A stretch of DNA of 64,000 bases from an uncultured Desulfobacteraceae bacterium. Lineage in GTDB: Bacteria > Desulfobacterota > Desulfobacteria > Desulfobacterales > Desulfatirhabdiaceae. The notes under the pieces are model-generated. The model worked only from the letters and a program-made list of their open reading frames with translations, ran no database searches and had not been told where the DNA came from. Made by a program: the position numbers and the translations under genes. The first letter of the stretch is position 1. Every line of letters starts with the position of its first letter. Shown here piece after piece: positions 1 through 9,241 of this stretch. The stretch covers positions 1 to 64,000 of the forward strand of contig CAJBLH010000017.1 of the NCBI GenBank assembly GCA_903953895.1, written 5' to 3'.

Positions 1-88
1 AAGTTCCAAATGTTTCTGAAGAGATACCCCCTTCCAAAGCCATGGATTAAGGTGAATCTGTTCTCTACGAAGTGAATGTACTGATGAG

Positions 89-254
89 GAGCCGTGTGCG
101 TAAATAGCGCAAGCACGGTTCTGAGAGGGGCCGGGACAATGGCGGAAATAAGTGAATCGACAGCGACACGTAGTAGCCGCGCGCGGCAAGGCGTCTGTAA
201 AAGTCAGCTTGTATCGTTTCTTTTGTCTTCAAAATTGTAACCGGTCTACTCGAC
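89..254 (+). mobile_element. 3' end of a group II intron (domains V and VI)
   Basis: Positions 89-121 fold as the diagnostic 33-34 nt domain V hairpin: GAGCCGTGTGCG, a TAAA loop region, then GCGCAAGCACGGTTC, the most conserved part of group II introns. A domain VI-like stem follows. GAGGGGCCGGG at about 125-135 pairs with AACCGGTCTACTC at about 239-251, with roughly 100 nt between the arms, longer than usual. The intron would end near 254 (CGAC). Its 5' part, including any reverse transcriptase/maturase, lies outside the window. It runs antisense to the nuclease-family fragment that begins right after it. Confidence 0.75.
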
Positions 255-424
255 AGAATAAAAACCAGCCCCTCCAGTTTGACTGTCAGATCGATGCGGC
301 CATGATTGGTGGCATCATCTGTCATGACATCCATTCCGAGTGCCGTAAAATATAGACTTTCAGAAAATTCATTTCGCAAGGCAGCAGAGCGCCAAGAAAG
401 GATATCCCGAATATGGAATGTCAT
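255..424 (-). pseudogene. Fragment of a PD-(D/E)XK nuclease-superfamily (DUF1703-type) protein, cut by the intron
   Basis: The minus-strand reading frame encodes FTALGMDVMTDDATNHGRID followed by LTVKLEGLVFI. This matches the C-terminal nuclease-like domain of the DUF1703/AAA-ATPase-like family, whose usual pattern is LGL(D/E)V..EDATN.GRIDLTV followed by an EFK motif. The match stops exactly where the intron 3' end begins, so the EFK motif is lost, and no AAA domain is visible upstream. Family assignment is from motif memory; the break is seen in the sequence. Confidence 0.6.
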
Positions 425-565
425 GCTGTTCCTGTTATTTCCCTGTATTGACTTTGTATGATATCTCTATTATTTAAATTATGGAAACACCTTAATGAGC
501 CGAACAAAGCAACGCATCGGGCTCTTGAACCCTTTCCTAAGACAACCATCACTGGATAAATCTTA

Positions 566-1480
566 ATGGACACCAACAGACCCAGCTATATCGATACGCT
601 TCAAAGCGGATTGTTGAACAAAAAGGTTCGACAGGCTGCCGAAATTCTTCAATCCTGCAGGCTATGCCCCAGACAATGCAACGTCAACCGTCTTGGCGGT
701 GAAAAAGGTATCTGCCGCACCACGGATCAAGCCGTTGTTCACGAATATCACGCCCATTTTGGGGAGGAAGCTCCGCTGGTAGGCCGATTCGGATCTGGAA
801 CCATTTTCTTTACCCACTGCAATTTAAAGTGCAATTTCTGCCAGAATTTCAACATCAGCCACAAAGGCACCGGGAAACCGGTTTCTGATGTCGAGCTGGC
901 GGATATGATGCTGAAACTGCAAGAAGAAGGCTGCCACAACATCAATTTTGTCACCCCATCACATGTCGTTCCCCAGATTCTCTCTGCTGTTACGCTGGCA
1001 GCCGAAAGAGGGCTCACTCTCCCCTTGGTCTATAATACCAGCGCTTATGACGCTGTGGAAACCCTGCGCATCCTCGATGGTGTCATCGATATCTACATGC
1101 CGGATTTCAAGTTCTGGGATCCGCGCACTTCAGATGTCACCTGCGGGGCCCCCGATTATCCCGATGCCGCCAGAAAATCCATTCTGGAAATGCATCGCCA
1201 GGTCGGAGATCTGGTCATGGACGCATCCGGCCTGGCAAAACAGGGGCTGCTTATCCGCCATCTGGTCATGCCGGACGGTCTATCCGAAACGCGAGAAATC
1301 ATGAAATTCATTGCATCCAAAATTTCCGTGAACACTTATATCAATGTCATGCCCCAATATCATCCCAGCGGCGATATCGGCAGTGTAAAATCGCTTCGAC
1401 GGCAGATCACGCCGCAGGAACATGCCCTGGCGGTTCAATATGCTCTGGAGGCCGGGCTGACCCGGATCGACAACAGATAA
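566..1480 (+). CDS. Radical SAM protein, PflA-like
   Basis: A 304-residue protein with the radical SAM cluster motif CxxxCxxC (CNLKCNFC, about residues 88-95) that binds the 4Fe-4S cluster used to cleave S-adenosylmethionine. A second cysteine set, CRLCPRQC (about residues 31-38), precedes it, as in the PflA-like radical SAM group annotated as pyruvate formate-lyase activating enzyme-like. Length and the motif NTSAYD fit that group. The true substrate is unknown; the glycyl-radical-activase name is by family only. The ATG at 566 gives a full-length protein, but the ribosome binding site is weak. It stands alone, 45 bp before the CoA-transferase gene. Confidence 0.85.
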   Translation: MDTNRPSYIDTLQSGLLNKKVRQAAEILQSCRLCPRQCNVNRLGGEKGICRTTDQAVVHEYHAHFGEEAPLVGRFGSGTIFFTHCNLKCNFCQNFNISHKGTGKPVSDVELADMMLKLQEEGCHNINFVTPSHVVPQILSAVTLAAERGLTLPLVYNTSAYDAVETLRILDGVIDIYMPDFKFWDPRTSDVTCGAPDYPDAARKSILEMHRQVGDLVMDASGLAKQGLLIRHLVMPDGLSETREIMKFIASKISVNTYINVMPQYHPSGDIGSVKSLRRQITPQEHALAVQYALEAGLTRIDNR

Positions 1481-1524
1481 TCCAAGAAAATGCAATCAGC
1501 CTGTTTTTTAAAGCGAAGGATCAA

Positions 1525-3408
1525 ATGACATCTTCAACGACAGACTGGCAGAGTCGGGTGGTTTCTCCGGAAAAGGCGCTCGAGCGGATCGAGCCGGGAA
1601 TGAGCATATTCCTGGGTACCGGTGTCGGAGAGCCCAGAACCCTGGTCAAACATCTGATGGCATCCGAGGCCGGCAATCTGATGGATCTGGAACTGATTCA
1701 GATCGTCAGTTTCGGCGACGCCATTTCCCTTCAATCCCTTCAGTCCAACAGATACCGCCTGAAAACTTTTTTTTCCGGATGGGTGGCTGGCGAGGCCATT
1801 GCCACCGGCCGGGTGGATCTGATCCCCAGCCGGTTTTCAGATATCCCTCTGCTCATCGCGTCCGGCCAACTGCCGGTGGATGCGGCCTTTATTCAGATTA
1901 CACCGCCGAATGAAGCCGGGTATTGCAGCCTTGGCATTGCCGGAGATGTATCCCGCGAGGTGATGGAGCGGGCTTCTCTGGTCATCGGCGAAATCAATGA
2001 TCAGATTCCCCAGACCTTCGGCGATACGTTTATTCCGGTTTCGGATTTTCACCTGCTGGTTCACGCCACGGAACCACCGCTGTATTTTGACCGCTGGCCG
2101 GTGAATGACATCATGAATCGGGTGGCGGAAAACGTGGCCTCCGTCATTGAGGACGGCAGTTGTCTCGCCTATTCCATCGGATCATTGTTCGATGCGCTCA
2201 GTCCCCATCTGTCCCGCAAGCATCATCTTGGCATCCACACGGCCATATTTACCGATTCTTTGATGGATCTCGTCAAAAGTGGTGCGGTCACCAACCGTTA
2301 CAAGCACTCGTTTCGGGGAAAATCCCTGGCCTGTTACGGATTTGGAACCCCGGCCATGCTCTCCTGGCTGGATCGCAATCCACTGATCGAGTTTCAGGGT
2401 ATCGACCGGGTCATCAGTCCCATCCTGATCGGCCGAAACCCCCGGTTTGTCGCGATTCTGCCGGCCCGAAAAGTCGATCTATCCGGCCGGATCGCCTTTC
2501 ATATCGGCAAGGGAAACGTCTCCGCCGGCCCGGGTGAAGCCATGGATTTTTTAAACGGCGCTGAAATCTCCCGTGGCGGCTATACCGTATTCGCCCTGCC
2601 CAGCCGGAATCTGAAAAATGAGCCCAATATTCTGCTGTCCGTAGAACATTTTCCCAATGAATTCGGCATCCGGGAATCGGTGAATCTGGTGGTTACCGAA
2701 TATGGTGTAGCCTCCCTGAGAGGCCGGACCCTGCGGGAGCGGGCCCAGGCAATGATCGAAATCGCTCACCCCGATGACCGGCCGGGTCTGATCGAACAGG
2801 CCAAGGCGGCAAACATTCTGTATCAGGATCAGATTTTTATCGCGGAAAGCGCGCATCTCTACCCTTCGGAAATTTCGACCCGCCACACTTTCAAGGGAGG
2901 CATCACTATCCGGTTCCGCGCCATACGGCCATCGGACGAAGAAGAAATGCGCCGTCTGTTTTACCGTTTTTCCGACAAAGCAGTGTATTATCGCTATTTT
3001 TCACCCATCAAGACCATGCCGCATGCAAAAATGCAGCAGTATGTCAATGTGAATTTCGGAGAAGCCCTGTCCATCGTTGGCCTCACCGGAGATACCGGTG
3101 AAGATCAGATCATCGCCGAAGCCCGGTTTATCAAGCATACGGGAAAGCCTTATGCCGATGTGGCCTTTGTCGTCGATGAGAAATATCAGGGGGTCGGCAT
3201 CGCCAGCTATCTTTATGCCATGCTGATCCGCCTGGCCAAGGAAAGAGGGCTTCAGGGTTTTACCGCGGATGTACTGACTTCCAATAAATCCATGATGAAG
3301 GTGTTTGAAAAAGGCGGCCATACCGTCAAGGCCAATATTTCGAGCGGGGTGTATGAGCTGACGATCGCGTTTTCTCAGGAGGCGATTTCGGCGGATGAGC
3401 TGCCTTAA
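1525..3408 (+). CDS. Acetyl-CoA hydrolase/transferase fused to a GNAT acetyltransferase
   Basis: A 627-residue two-domain protein. Residues about 1-450 are a family I-type CoA-transferase/acetyl-CoA hydrolase (Cat1/4-hydroxybutyrate CoA-transferase group), with NPLIEFQGID carrying the expected catalytic glutamate and the typical C-terminal VVTEYGVASLRGRTLRERA. Residues about 465-610 are a GNAT domain with the acetyl-CoA loop QGVGIAS and TSNKSMMKVFEKGG. This fusion is known in anaerobic deltaproteobacteria. It probably moves CoA between short acids and may acetylate a protein or small molecule; neither substrate can be read. A vestigial copy of its C-terminal coding sequence lies at 5790-5906. 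Confidence 0.9.
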   Translation: MTSSTTDWQSRVVSPEKALERIEPGMSIFLGTGVGEPRTLVKHLMASEAGNLMDLELIQIVSFGDAISLQSLQSNRYRLKTFFSGWVAGEAIATGRVDLIPSRFSDIPLLIASGQLPVDAAFIQITPPNEAGYCSLGIAGDVSREVMERASLVIGEINDQIPQTFGDTFIPVSDFHLLVHATEPPLYFDRWPVNDIMNRVAENVASVIEDGSCLAYSIGSLFDALSPHLSRKHHLGIHTAIFTDSLMDLVKSGAVTNRYKHSFRGKSLACYGFGTPAMLSWLDRNPLIEFQGIDRVISPILIGRNPRFVAILPARKVDLSGRIAFHIGKGNVSAGPGEAMDFLNGAEISRGGYTVFALPSRNLKNEPNILLSVEHFPNEFGIRESVNLVVTEYGVASLRGRTLRERAQAMIEIAHPDDRPGLIEQAKAANILYQDQIFIAESAHLYPSEISTRHTFKGGITIRFRAIRPSDEEEMRRLFYRFSDKAVYYRYFSPIKTMPHAKMQQYVNVNFGEALSIVGLTGDTGEDQIIAEARFIKHTGKPYADVAFVVDEKYQGVGIASYLYAMLIRLAKERGLQGFTADVLTSNKSMMKVFEKGGHTVKANISSGVYELTIAFSQEAISADELP

Positions 3409-3708
<300 letters not shown>

Positions 3709-3717
3709 GGCGTTGCT

Positions 3718-4071
3718 ATGAAATTCAAGATAGATGATAATCTGCCGCTCGATGCTGCGGAGTTATAGCGTCTTGCTGGATATGACGCGACAACTGTCAT
3801 AGAGGAATATCTCTATGAGGAAAAGGATGTTCGCATTGCAGCGGTTTGTCAGCAGGAAAAACGTGCATTGATTACTTTGGACAATGATTTCGAAGATATT
3901 CGTACCTATCCTCCGCAGGAATATTCAGGACTGATTGTTTTACGTCTGAAAGAACAGAGCAAGAGACATATATTGAAAAATATTAAACGCCTGCTGCCGG
4001 TCATTGCTATCGAACCAGTTGAACAGTTTTTATGGTTAGTGGAAGAGGAAAAGATAAGGATTAGGGGTTGA
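3718..4071 (+). pseudogene. DUF5615 (PIN-like) protein interrupted by an amber codon
   Basis: Translation from the ATG at 3718 gives MKFKIDDNLPLDAAEL, then TAG at 3766-3768, then continues in frame with LAGYDATTVIEE to LITLDNDFEDIRTYPPQEYS and a stop at 4071. The N-terminal DxNLP and central LITLDNDF(E/D) carry the acidic residues typical of the Mut7-C/DUF5615 PIN-like fold, usually the toxin next to a DUF433 antitoxin. Apart from the single nonsense codon the gene is complete (117 codons). It is therefore a recently inactivated toxin or a sequencing error. Reinitiation at 3868 would lack the N-terminal acidic residues. Confidence 0.85.
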
Positions 4072-4222
4072 GTTGCGGCCCTTTGCGATTCACTGACATA
4101 TTATATTCAGGAAAGTCGTCCGGCTGATGACAGATCAATGAAGAAAACAAGGTATGTCAGGGTGCAGCCAGCGGGAAATCCCTGACAACGCTGGGTTGGG
4201 ATACCCGGAACAAAAGCCCGCT

Positions 4223-4248
4223 GGTTCCCAATCTCCAGATTGGGAACC
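4223..4248. repeat. Perfect 26-bp palindromic element (REP-like)
   Basis: GGTTCCCAATCT and its exact reverse complement AGATTGGGAACC are separated only by CC. It sits in the 212-bp gap before the aldo/keto reductase gene, about 35 bp upstream of its start, without a T-tract, so it looks like a dispersed REP-type palindrome rather than a terminator. Confidence 0.7.
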
Positions 4249-4283
4249 GACACCACGCAAACATCATGATCCGGAGAAACACC

Positions 4284-5096
4284 ATGAATTTCAATGAAAA
4301 GCAGATTCTGGGAAAAACCGGCCTGCATGTCGGCAGGCTGGGTGTGGCGTGCAGCTACGGCGCACCGGCCGGGGCATTCGAAGAAGCCTTCGATCGGGGC
4401 ATCAATTATTTTTACTGGGGATCGACACGAAAAAGCGCCATGGCCCGCGCCATCCGGAACATCATCGCCAAAGGAAAGCGGGATGCGCTGGTCATCGTTC
4501 TCCAGAGCTATTCGCGATCGGCCGGCCTGATGGAATCATTTTACCAAAAAGGATTGAAAACCCTTGGCATCGACTGTGCCGACGTGCTGCTGTTGGGCTG
4601 GCACAACCGCCTGCCGTCCGCCCGGATTCTGGATCAGGCCGAGGCCATGCGCCGAAAAGGGATGTTCCGCTATCTGGCCCTGTCCGGACACAACCGTCCG
4701 CTCTTTCCGGAACTGGCCAATGATCCCCGTTTCGATATTTTCCATATCCGGTACAACGCCGCCCACCGAGGCGCGGAACACGAAGTATTTCAGAAACTGG
4801 CACCGGGCAACCGGCCGGGAATCGTCACCTACACGGCCACCCGCTGGGGCGATCTATTGAAGCCCGGCAACATGCCGGCCGGAGAAAAGCCCCTGAGCGC
4901 GGTGGATTGTTATCGCTTCGTGATGTCCAACCCGGATGTGGATATCTGCATGACCGGACCCGGCAGCCTTGCTCAGATGCAAGAAGCCTTGACCGCTCTG
5001 GATCGGGGGCCGCTTTCCGCCGATGAAATGCTGCGGGTGAAGACTATCGGGGATTATGTGCATAATAACAGCCGGCGTTTGTTTTTCAATAGTTGA
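4284..5096 (+). CDS. Aldo/keto reductase-family protein with an altered active site
   Basis: A 270-residue protein of the aldo/keto reductase (TIM-barrel) superfamily: LGKTGLHVGRLGVA at the start, then FEEAFDRGINYFYWGSTRKS where a normal enzyme has GINFFDTA..YG. The catalytic Asp and Tyr of the Asp-Tyr-Lys-His tetrad are therefore not in their usual context; a His is present in LLGWHNR. It may bind NAD(P)H yet do different chemistry, or belong to a subfamily with a YWGS variant. ATG 4284 is preferred over 4266 because CCGGAG lies 7 nt upstream. The C-terminus (MTGPGSLAQMQEALTALDRG) is typical of the family. Confidence 0.75.
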   Translation: MNFNEKQILGKTGLHVGRLGVACSYGAPAGAFEEAFDRGINYFYWGSTRKSAMARAIRNIIAKGKRDALVIVLQSYSRSAGLMESFYQKGLKTLGIDCADVLLLGWHNRLPSARILDQAEAMRRKGMFRYLALSGHNRPLFPELANDPRFDIFHIRYNAAHRGAEHEVFQKLAPGNRPGIVTYTATRWGDLLKPGNMPAGEKPLSAVDCYRFVMSNPDVDICMTGPGSLAQMQEALTALDRGPLSADEMLRVKTIGDYVHNNSRRLFFNS

Positions 5097-5133
5097 ACAA
5101 GCGATGGCATTTCCGGAGCCGATATCTTTGGAA

Positions 5134-5172
5134 CCTTGATCAGATAGTCTGTCACGTTCGGACCTGTATCAG
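5134..5172 (+). pseudogene. Vestige of a second DUF433 gene
   Basis: About 39 nt align without gaps to the DUF433 gene at roughly 3505-3543. Shared stretches include CTGTCACG/ATGTCACG, TCGG and CCTGTATCA, with about nine or ten mismatches. The frame is not open and nothing else of the gene remains. It is too short to be certain, but it sits exactly where an antitoxin relic would be expected. Confidence 0.4.
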
Positions 5173-5198
5173 ATGAAAATTCAGTAGGGGGAATATTT

Positions 5199-5417
5199 AT
5201 GCGAACTCTTTCTGCCCATTCACCGCATTTAAGCAATCTTCAGATGGAGTTGTTAAAGCTTTATTCAACAAATGTTCAGGAAAGCGATCTGATGGAAATC
5301 AAAAAGATATTGGGATCGTATTTTGCCAATAAGGCGATAAAAGAGGCAGACGCCTGCTGGGATGAAAACAATCTGAGTAATGATGTAATGGACAACTGGC
5401 TGGAAAGCCATGAATAA
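5199..5417 (+). CDS. Small antitoxin-like protein paired with a broken PIN toxin
   Basis: A 72-residue protein with NLQMELLKLYSTNVQESDLM, a helical body (IKKILGSYFANKAIKEADACW) and an acidic C-terminus. This layout is common for the partner of TIGR00305-type PIN toxins. AGGGGG lies 7 nt before the ATG. It overlaps the downstream PIN fragment by 8 bp, the usual antitoxin-toxin arrangement. It appears intact while its toxin is not, so it may persist as an orphan. Confidence 0.65.
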   Translation: MRTLSAHSPHLSNLQMELLKLYSTNVQESDLMEIKKILGSYFANKAIKEADACWDENNLSNDVMDNWLESHE

Positions 5418-5744
5418 TATTAAAATTGTACTCGATACCAACGTGCTGCTGGTCTCAATCTCTTCAAGATCAAAGTATCATTGGATTTTTCAGGAATTGC
5501 TTTCCGGATCGTTTGTGCTTGTGATAACCACTGAAATATTGCTTGAGTATGAAGAAATTCTTAAACGGAGGTTCAACATCGCTGTTGCTGAAAATGTTAT
5601 CAGAGCCCTGCTTCAATTGCCCAATGTGATACATCAACATTCGATGTACTCAGACAGGTTGATTATCCACCGGTCGAAGTTGTATCAATTGATGTGTTTA
5701 AATTGCTGATACGCGGGTTGCTGGATATCCCTATCGTCAGTTAG
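5410..5744 (+). pseudogene. PIN-domain toxin with internal deletion and frameshift
   Basis: The first about 80 codons encode a normal PIN start (KIVLDTNVLLVSISSRS, with the Mg-binding Asp) and ITTEILLEYEEIL, then LLQLPNVI. The conserved centre, which normally holds the remaining acidic residues, is missing. From 5661 a different frame reads DYPPVEVVSIDVFKLL, which is the expected C-terminus of TIGR00305 PIN toxins. A deletion of roughly 40-50 codons that also shifted the frame explains both pieces. The main frame ends at 5709. Nuclease activity is not expected. Confidence 0.75.
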
Positions 5745-5789
5745 TTCCCGATGGTAAAGAGCTGATCTGCTATCAGGAGATGGATTTCA

Positions 5790-5906
5790 TTTGTTGTGAC
5801 CTCCAACAAATCCATCATGAATGTGTTTGAAGAAAGCAGACAAACGGATTATCATGATATCATCACATTCAGCCAAGAACGGTTTCGGAACTCTCGTTTC
5901 TGTTAA
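5790..5906 (+). pseudogene. Vestige of a GNAT acetyltransferase C-terminus
   Basis: Read in the frame starting 5790, the sequence gives FVVTSNKSIMNVFEES and then ITFSQE before a stop at 5904. This parallels VLTSNKSMMKVFEKGG...TIAFSQE at the end of the CoA-transferase-GNAT gene (about 3270-3390). The nucleotide match is clearest at GTGACCTCCAACAAATCCAT versus ACTGACTTCCAATAAATCCA. It is a relic of a related gene, and its right edge marks where the truncated operon gene begins. Confidence 0.55.
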
Positions 5907-8405
5907 ACATTCCTTGACCCATAGCCCCTGCACCATCGACCAGTTGTGGCAAGATCATGCTGCCGTGTGGCAGCAACTGGGTTGGTGTCCGTCTCAGGTC
6001 AAACTCTGGGTCGGGTGTTTGCAAGATATTCATATCGAAACATCCGCATCCGGCGAGAAAACCTATCGGCTGCCCGGTAACCAGAATTCGGACAACTGGT
6101 TCGGATTCGGTCTGTATAAAGCTCTGATGCCGCTGGCTACCCGGCGATTCGATGGCTCCATCCAGAGCCGGATTGCCGAGCAGACCCTACGCCGTCTGGA
6201 ACCGATGGGGTTCGATGCCGATGTGCTGGCCGACCGGCTGGAGATTGCCCAGACCCACAGCGACGAATCGCTGTATGAAGACCCGACCCTGGTAACCGAT
6301 CTTCTTCAGAAAGCATACGCCTATTTGCAGGAATTCGGAATTCAGTATGTGCTCGTGGTTCTGGACGAACTGGAAACCGTTGCCGAAACCGCCACCTTCG
6401 GGCTGGAGCTCGATGACACCAAACGGCTGGACGGACAGGCCATCCGTCTGATCGGAAAAGCCATCAAGGAAGAAGACCCCCGGCGTAAACTGCCATGGCT
6501 GCGCTATGTGGCGTTGTGCTCCCCGCTTCTGGGACAGGAATTGCGGGAAATTCAATCCGTAGCCCGTCGATTCGAGCCATCGATGTGGAAGCCGTCGCTG
6601 CCATTCTCCAGCGGAACAGTCTTCCCGGCAAATTTCTTTCGATGGGATATTCGGCCGATGAACAGGCCGGGCTTTTTTCCGATCCGGCCAATCCGCAATT
6701 GTCCCAGGCACAAGTGCCCGTTTTTCTGGCCCGTATCGCCACACCGTGCCGGATGCACGAATGGACGTTGGACAAAGCCAGACAAGATTGGTACTGGGGC
6801 TATATCACCTTGGGATCCGGGTTGACGGCCAAATCCGTCTTTGACGACTGGATGTGGTGGTGCGGAGAACTGCATCTGCTCAAGCTGGCGAATCCACACG
6901 CTGCACAGGCAACCTGGATATCCGCAACCCGGGCGGAATTCGAGAATGCCATTACAGAAGCACGGAACTGGTTTGACGGAGCGGCACAGGACGGCTATCG
7001 TAACACCGTGGGAAAACTGGCACGGGTGTTTGGGGATGACCGGGTTCCGGGGCTGTTTGCACCATTGGATAGAATGCCCATCGGCACCGAAACGGTCGAG
7101 GCCGATGAAAGATTGACGACAGCCCGCCTGTTGTACGATCTGTTGAAAGCAGCGGAAGAATTCCTGGCGGCTGAGACATCGACTTCTGTATTCCTGCCCC
7201 ACCTGCCGGATTTGTTGAAAAAACGATCCGACATTCTGAAAAACGTCATATCTGTTCGGCCCGTGCCGCCGCCTGTCGTGTCGTTGAGCAATATCCATAC
7301 ACTTCGTCTGGATGATAAATCCCGGCCATTGTATGTCCGCATCGAACAGGCACGGCTTTTTGCCGAATATGTGGAAGCCGGGGCTCAAACGATCATTCAG
7401 CGGGTGATAGAGCTGATTGCCGATATCGATACGGATTGCGCCGGTTTGACCCATTTTCCCAGAAACCTGTTTACATTGTCTCTGCAAACCATCGTCAACA
7501 TCCTGGAGGGTGCGCTTCAACAGGGTGTAAACCCCAGCATGACGAGTACGACGGAAGGTACGGCCAGCTCGGAAACCCTTCTGCATTATCTTCGCTCGCT
7601 GCAACTGGACAAGACGGCAGAAAGGCTTCGCCTTCTGGCCGGGGAGGCCGGTGTGAATATAGACAACCAGACCCGGCAGCCGTTTTCTGAGGTCTCGGGC
7701 CATATATCGAGTGCCTACCGGTCTGCAAAAGAACTCTTTGTCCGTGCATCGGATCATCTGAATCGATTGAAGCGCCGATGCGGAGAAATCTATCGGATTC
7801 TGGATCCGTTACCGAACGATTATCCAGGCTCCGATCATTGCCAGGAGGCGATCCGGTTTCAACAACAGCTTATTCACATTGAAGATGCCTTTGAAGATTT
7901 GTCTGAAACCGCCAATCAGGAAAGGGAACGATTTCGTGAATCGGCCAGGAAAGGACAATTTCAAGCCATTCGGGATGTGCCGAATCGATTGATGAATCCC
8001 ATTCAATCTCAACTCCATCCCATTGGCGGTTCCATCCAGAAAATTGAAAACACCATCCGGAACTATCGCGACCAAAAGCTTATGGCATTAAACGATTTAT
8101 TGTCTTACGCGTTCGTGCCGCTGTTTCGGGCCTGCCAAAAAACGATTCCACAACATCTCCGTATCGAAGACATCGAAACACTCAGTTTGCATGACCTTCA
8201 GGTGCAACTGGATGGCATGATCATGCAATGGCGACAAATGGCCGCCGAGTCGCTGATAGACACTGGTTTGAATGTGGATGGCTGGATCGATCTGGCCGGT
8301 GCCATCACCCGTGGCAATATCCCGGCAATCGAGCCCGGTATTCAACAAAATCTGATCGATAGAGGCATTCTGAAAATGCGGCTGTATTTTGGAGAACAGG
8401 GATGA
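5821..8405 (+). pseudogene. Large P-loop-type protein, first gene of the HerA-kinase operon; 5'-truncated and frameshifted
   Basis: Two overlapping frames form one protein of about 830 residues. Frame one (to about 6575) includes YVLVVLDELETV, a Walker B-like hhhhDE motif. Frame three (about 6575-8405) continues with IDVEAVAAILQRNSLPGKF and a long helical region. The shift from codon phase 1 to 0 near 6570-6585 equals a one-base deletion. There is no slippery heptamer, so programmed frameshifting is unlikely. No Walker A is visible and the first about 30 codons overlap the GNAT relic, so the 5' end is lost. The size and helical tail recall BrxC/PglY-like ATPases, but I cannot confirm the family. 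Its stop overlaps the next start (ATGA). Confidence 0.65.
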
Positions 8406-9241
8406 AGATTTTTCTGACTTCGGAACTGCATGCCCACCGCCGAGGCCGTTTTTTAGCCGCCTTGTTGGATGCCGAATCGTCGTCGGACGGAAATCTGCCG
8501 GATACCGGATACCTGTTGATGATCGGTGAGCATTTTCAACAGTCGGAACGGGCCGAGGCATATCTTTCCTGGATCAAAGCCCCCCGCCGGGTAATGTTGA
8601 CGCTGCCGCCGTATCAGGAAGGACCGATAAACGATGCTTTGAACTGGAGAATCGGTTATACACGGAATGTACCCGTTTCATTGCACCCGGATAGTTTATC
8701 GGCAATGGTTCAAACCGAAGTCATCTATCGCATCGATGGAAATGACGGAGACAGCGACATGCTTTGTGATCATGGCTGGGCCGATCAAACCAGCCATACC
8801 CGTTACTGGAAAGTGCATGCCAACAGCGGCGTCATGGCTGCCACCATGCTGCCGTTATGGTCCATCAGCCTCATCAACAGCGGAGCGTACGTGAAACAGT
8901 GGCTGTCATGGTTTATGGAACAGTCGGGCAAGGTTTGTGCACCCGATGAAAACGACCGACGGGATGAAGACAAGATTGCCCTGATGCCAAACGATTACAC
9001 GATGATGGTATGTTGTTATGGATGGAAGGTTTCAACGGAAGCGGAACTGAAACATAAATTAGACCAAAGCACCATACCGATCCTCTCCCTGACAGACTTC
9101 GATTTGCCAGACAATTTTGGCCGACTGAGGCGATTCGGCTTGCTGAACGATACCGGCCTGACCCCCCGAGGGCTGGAAATATTGAAAACATCGCCATATT
9201 GGGGCTATGCCGGGCAGTTAAGGAAAATGGGGATGCCATGA
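8402..9241 (+). CDS. Conserved-operon protein of unknown function
   Basis: A 279-residue soluble protein that I do not recognise. The N-terminus (MKIFLTSELHAHRRGRFLAA, then TGYLLMIGEHFQQSERAEAYL) looks like an alpha/beta fold. The last about 60 residues (LPDNFGRLRRFGLLNDTGLT followed by PRGLEILK) resemble a winged-helix DNA-binding or dimerisation segment. No catalytic motif is evident. The start codon overlaps the previous stop and the stop overlaps the next start (ATGA both times), so it is translationally coupled within the six-gene operon and probably part of the same complex. Confidence 0.75.
   Translation: MKIFLTSELHAHRRGRFLAALLDAESSSDGNLPDTGYLLMIGEHFQQSERAEAYLSWIKAPRRVMLTLPPYQEGPINDALNWRIGYTRNVPVSLHPDSLSAMVQTEVIYRIDGNDGDSDMLCDHGWADQTSHTRYWKVHANSGVMAATMLPLWSISLINSGAYVKQWLSWFMEQSGKVCAPDENDRRDEDKIALMPNDYTMMVCCYGWKVSTEAELKHKLDQSTIPILSLTDFDLPDNFGRLRRFGLLNDTGLTPRGLEILKTSPYWGYAGQLRKMGMP

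Noticed and set aside
152-355. Plus-strand open frame as a gene
   Set aside because: It spans the group II intron 3' end and the antisense of the nuclease fragment; no ribosome binding site or family.
3766-3768. TAG read as pyrrolysine or by suppression
   Set aside because: The codon lies in a PIN-like gene with no link to methylamine enzymes and no pyl genes are in the window; a simple nonsense mutation or sequence error is more likely.
4266-4283. Upstream ATG for the aldo/keto reductase
   Set aside because: The Shine-Dalgarno-like GGAG lies between the two ATGs and correctly serves the one at 4284.
6565-6590. Programmed ribosomal frameshift in the large operon gene
   Set aside because: No slippery heptamer or homopolymer and no obvious downstream pseudoknot at the phase change.
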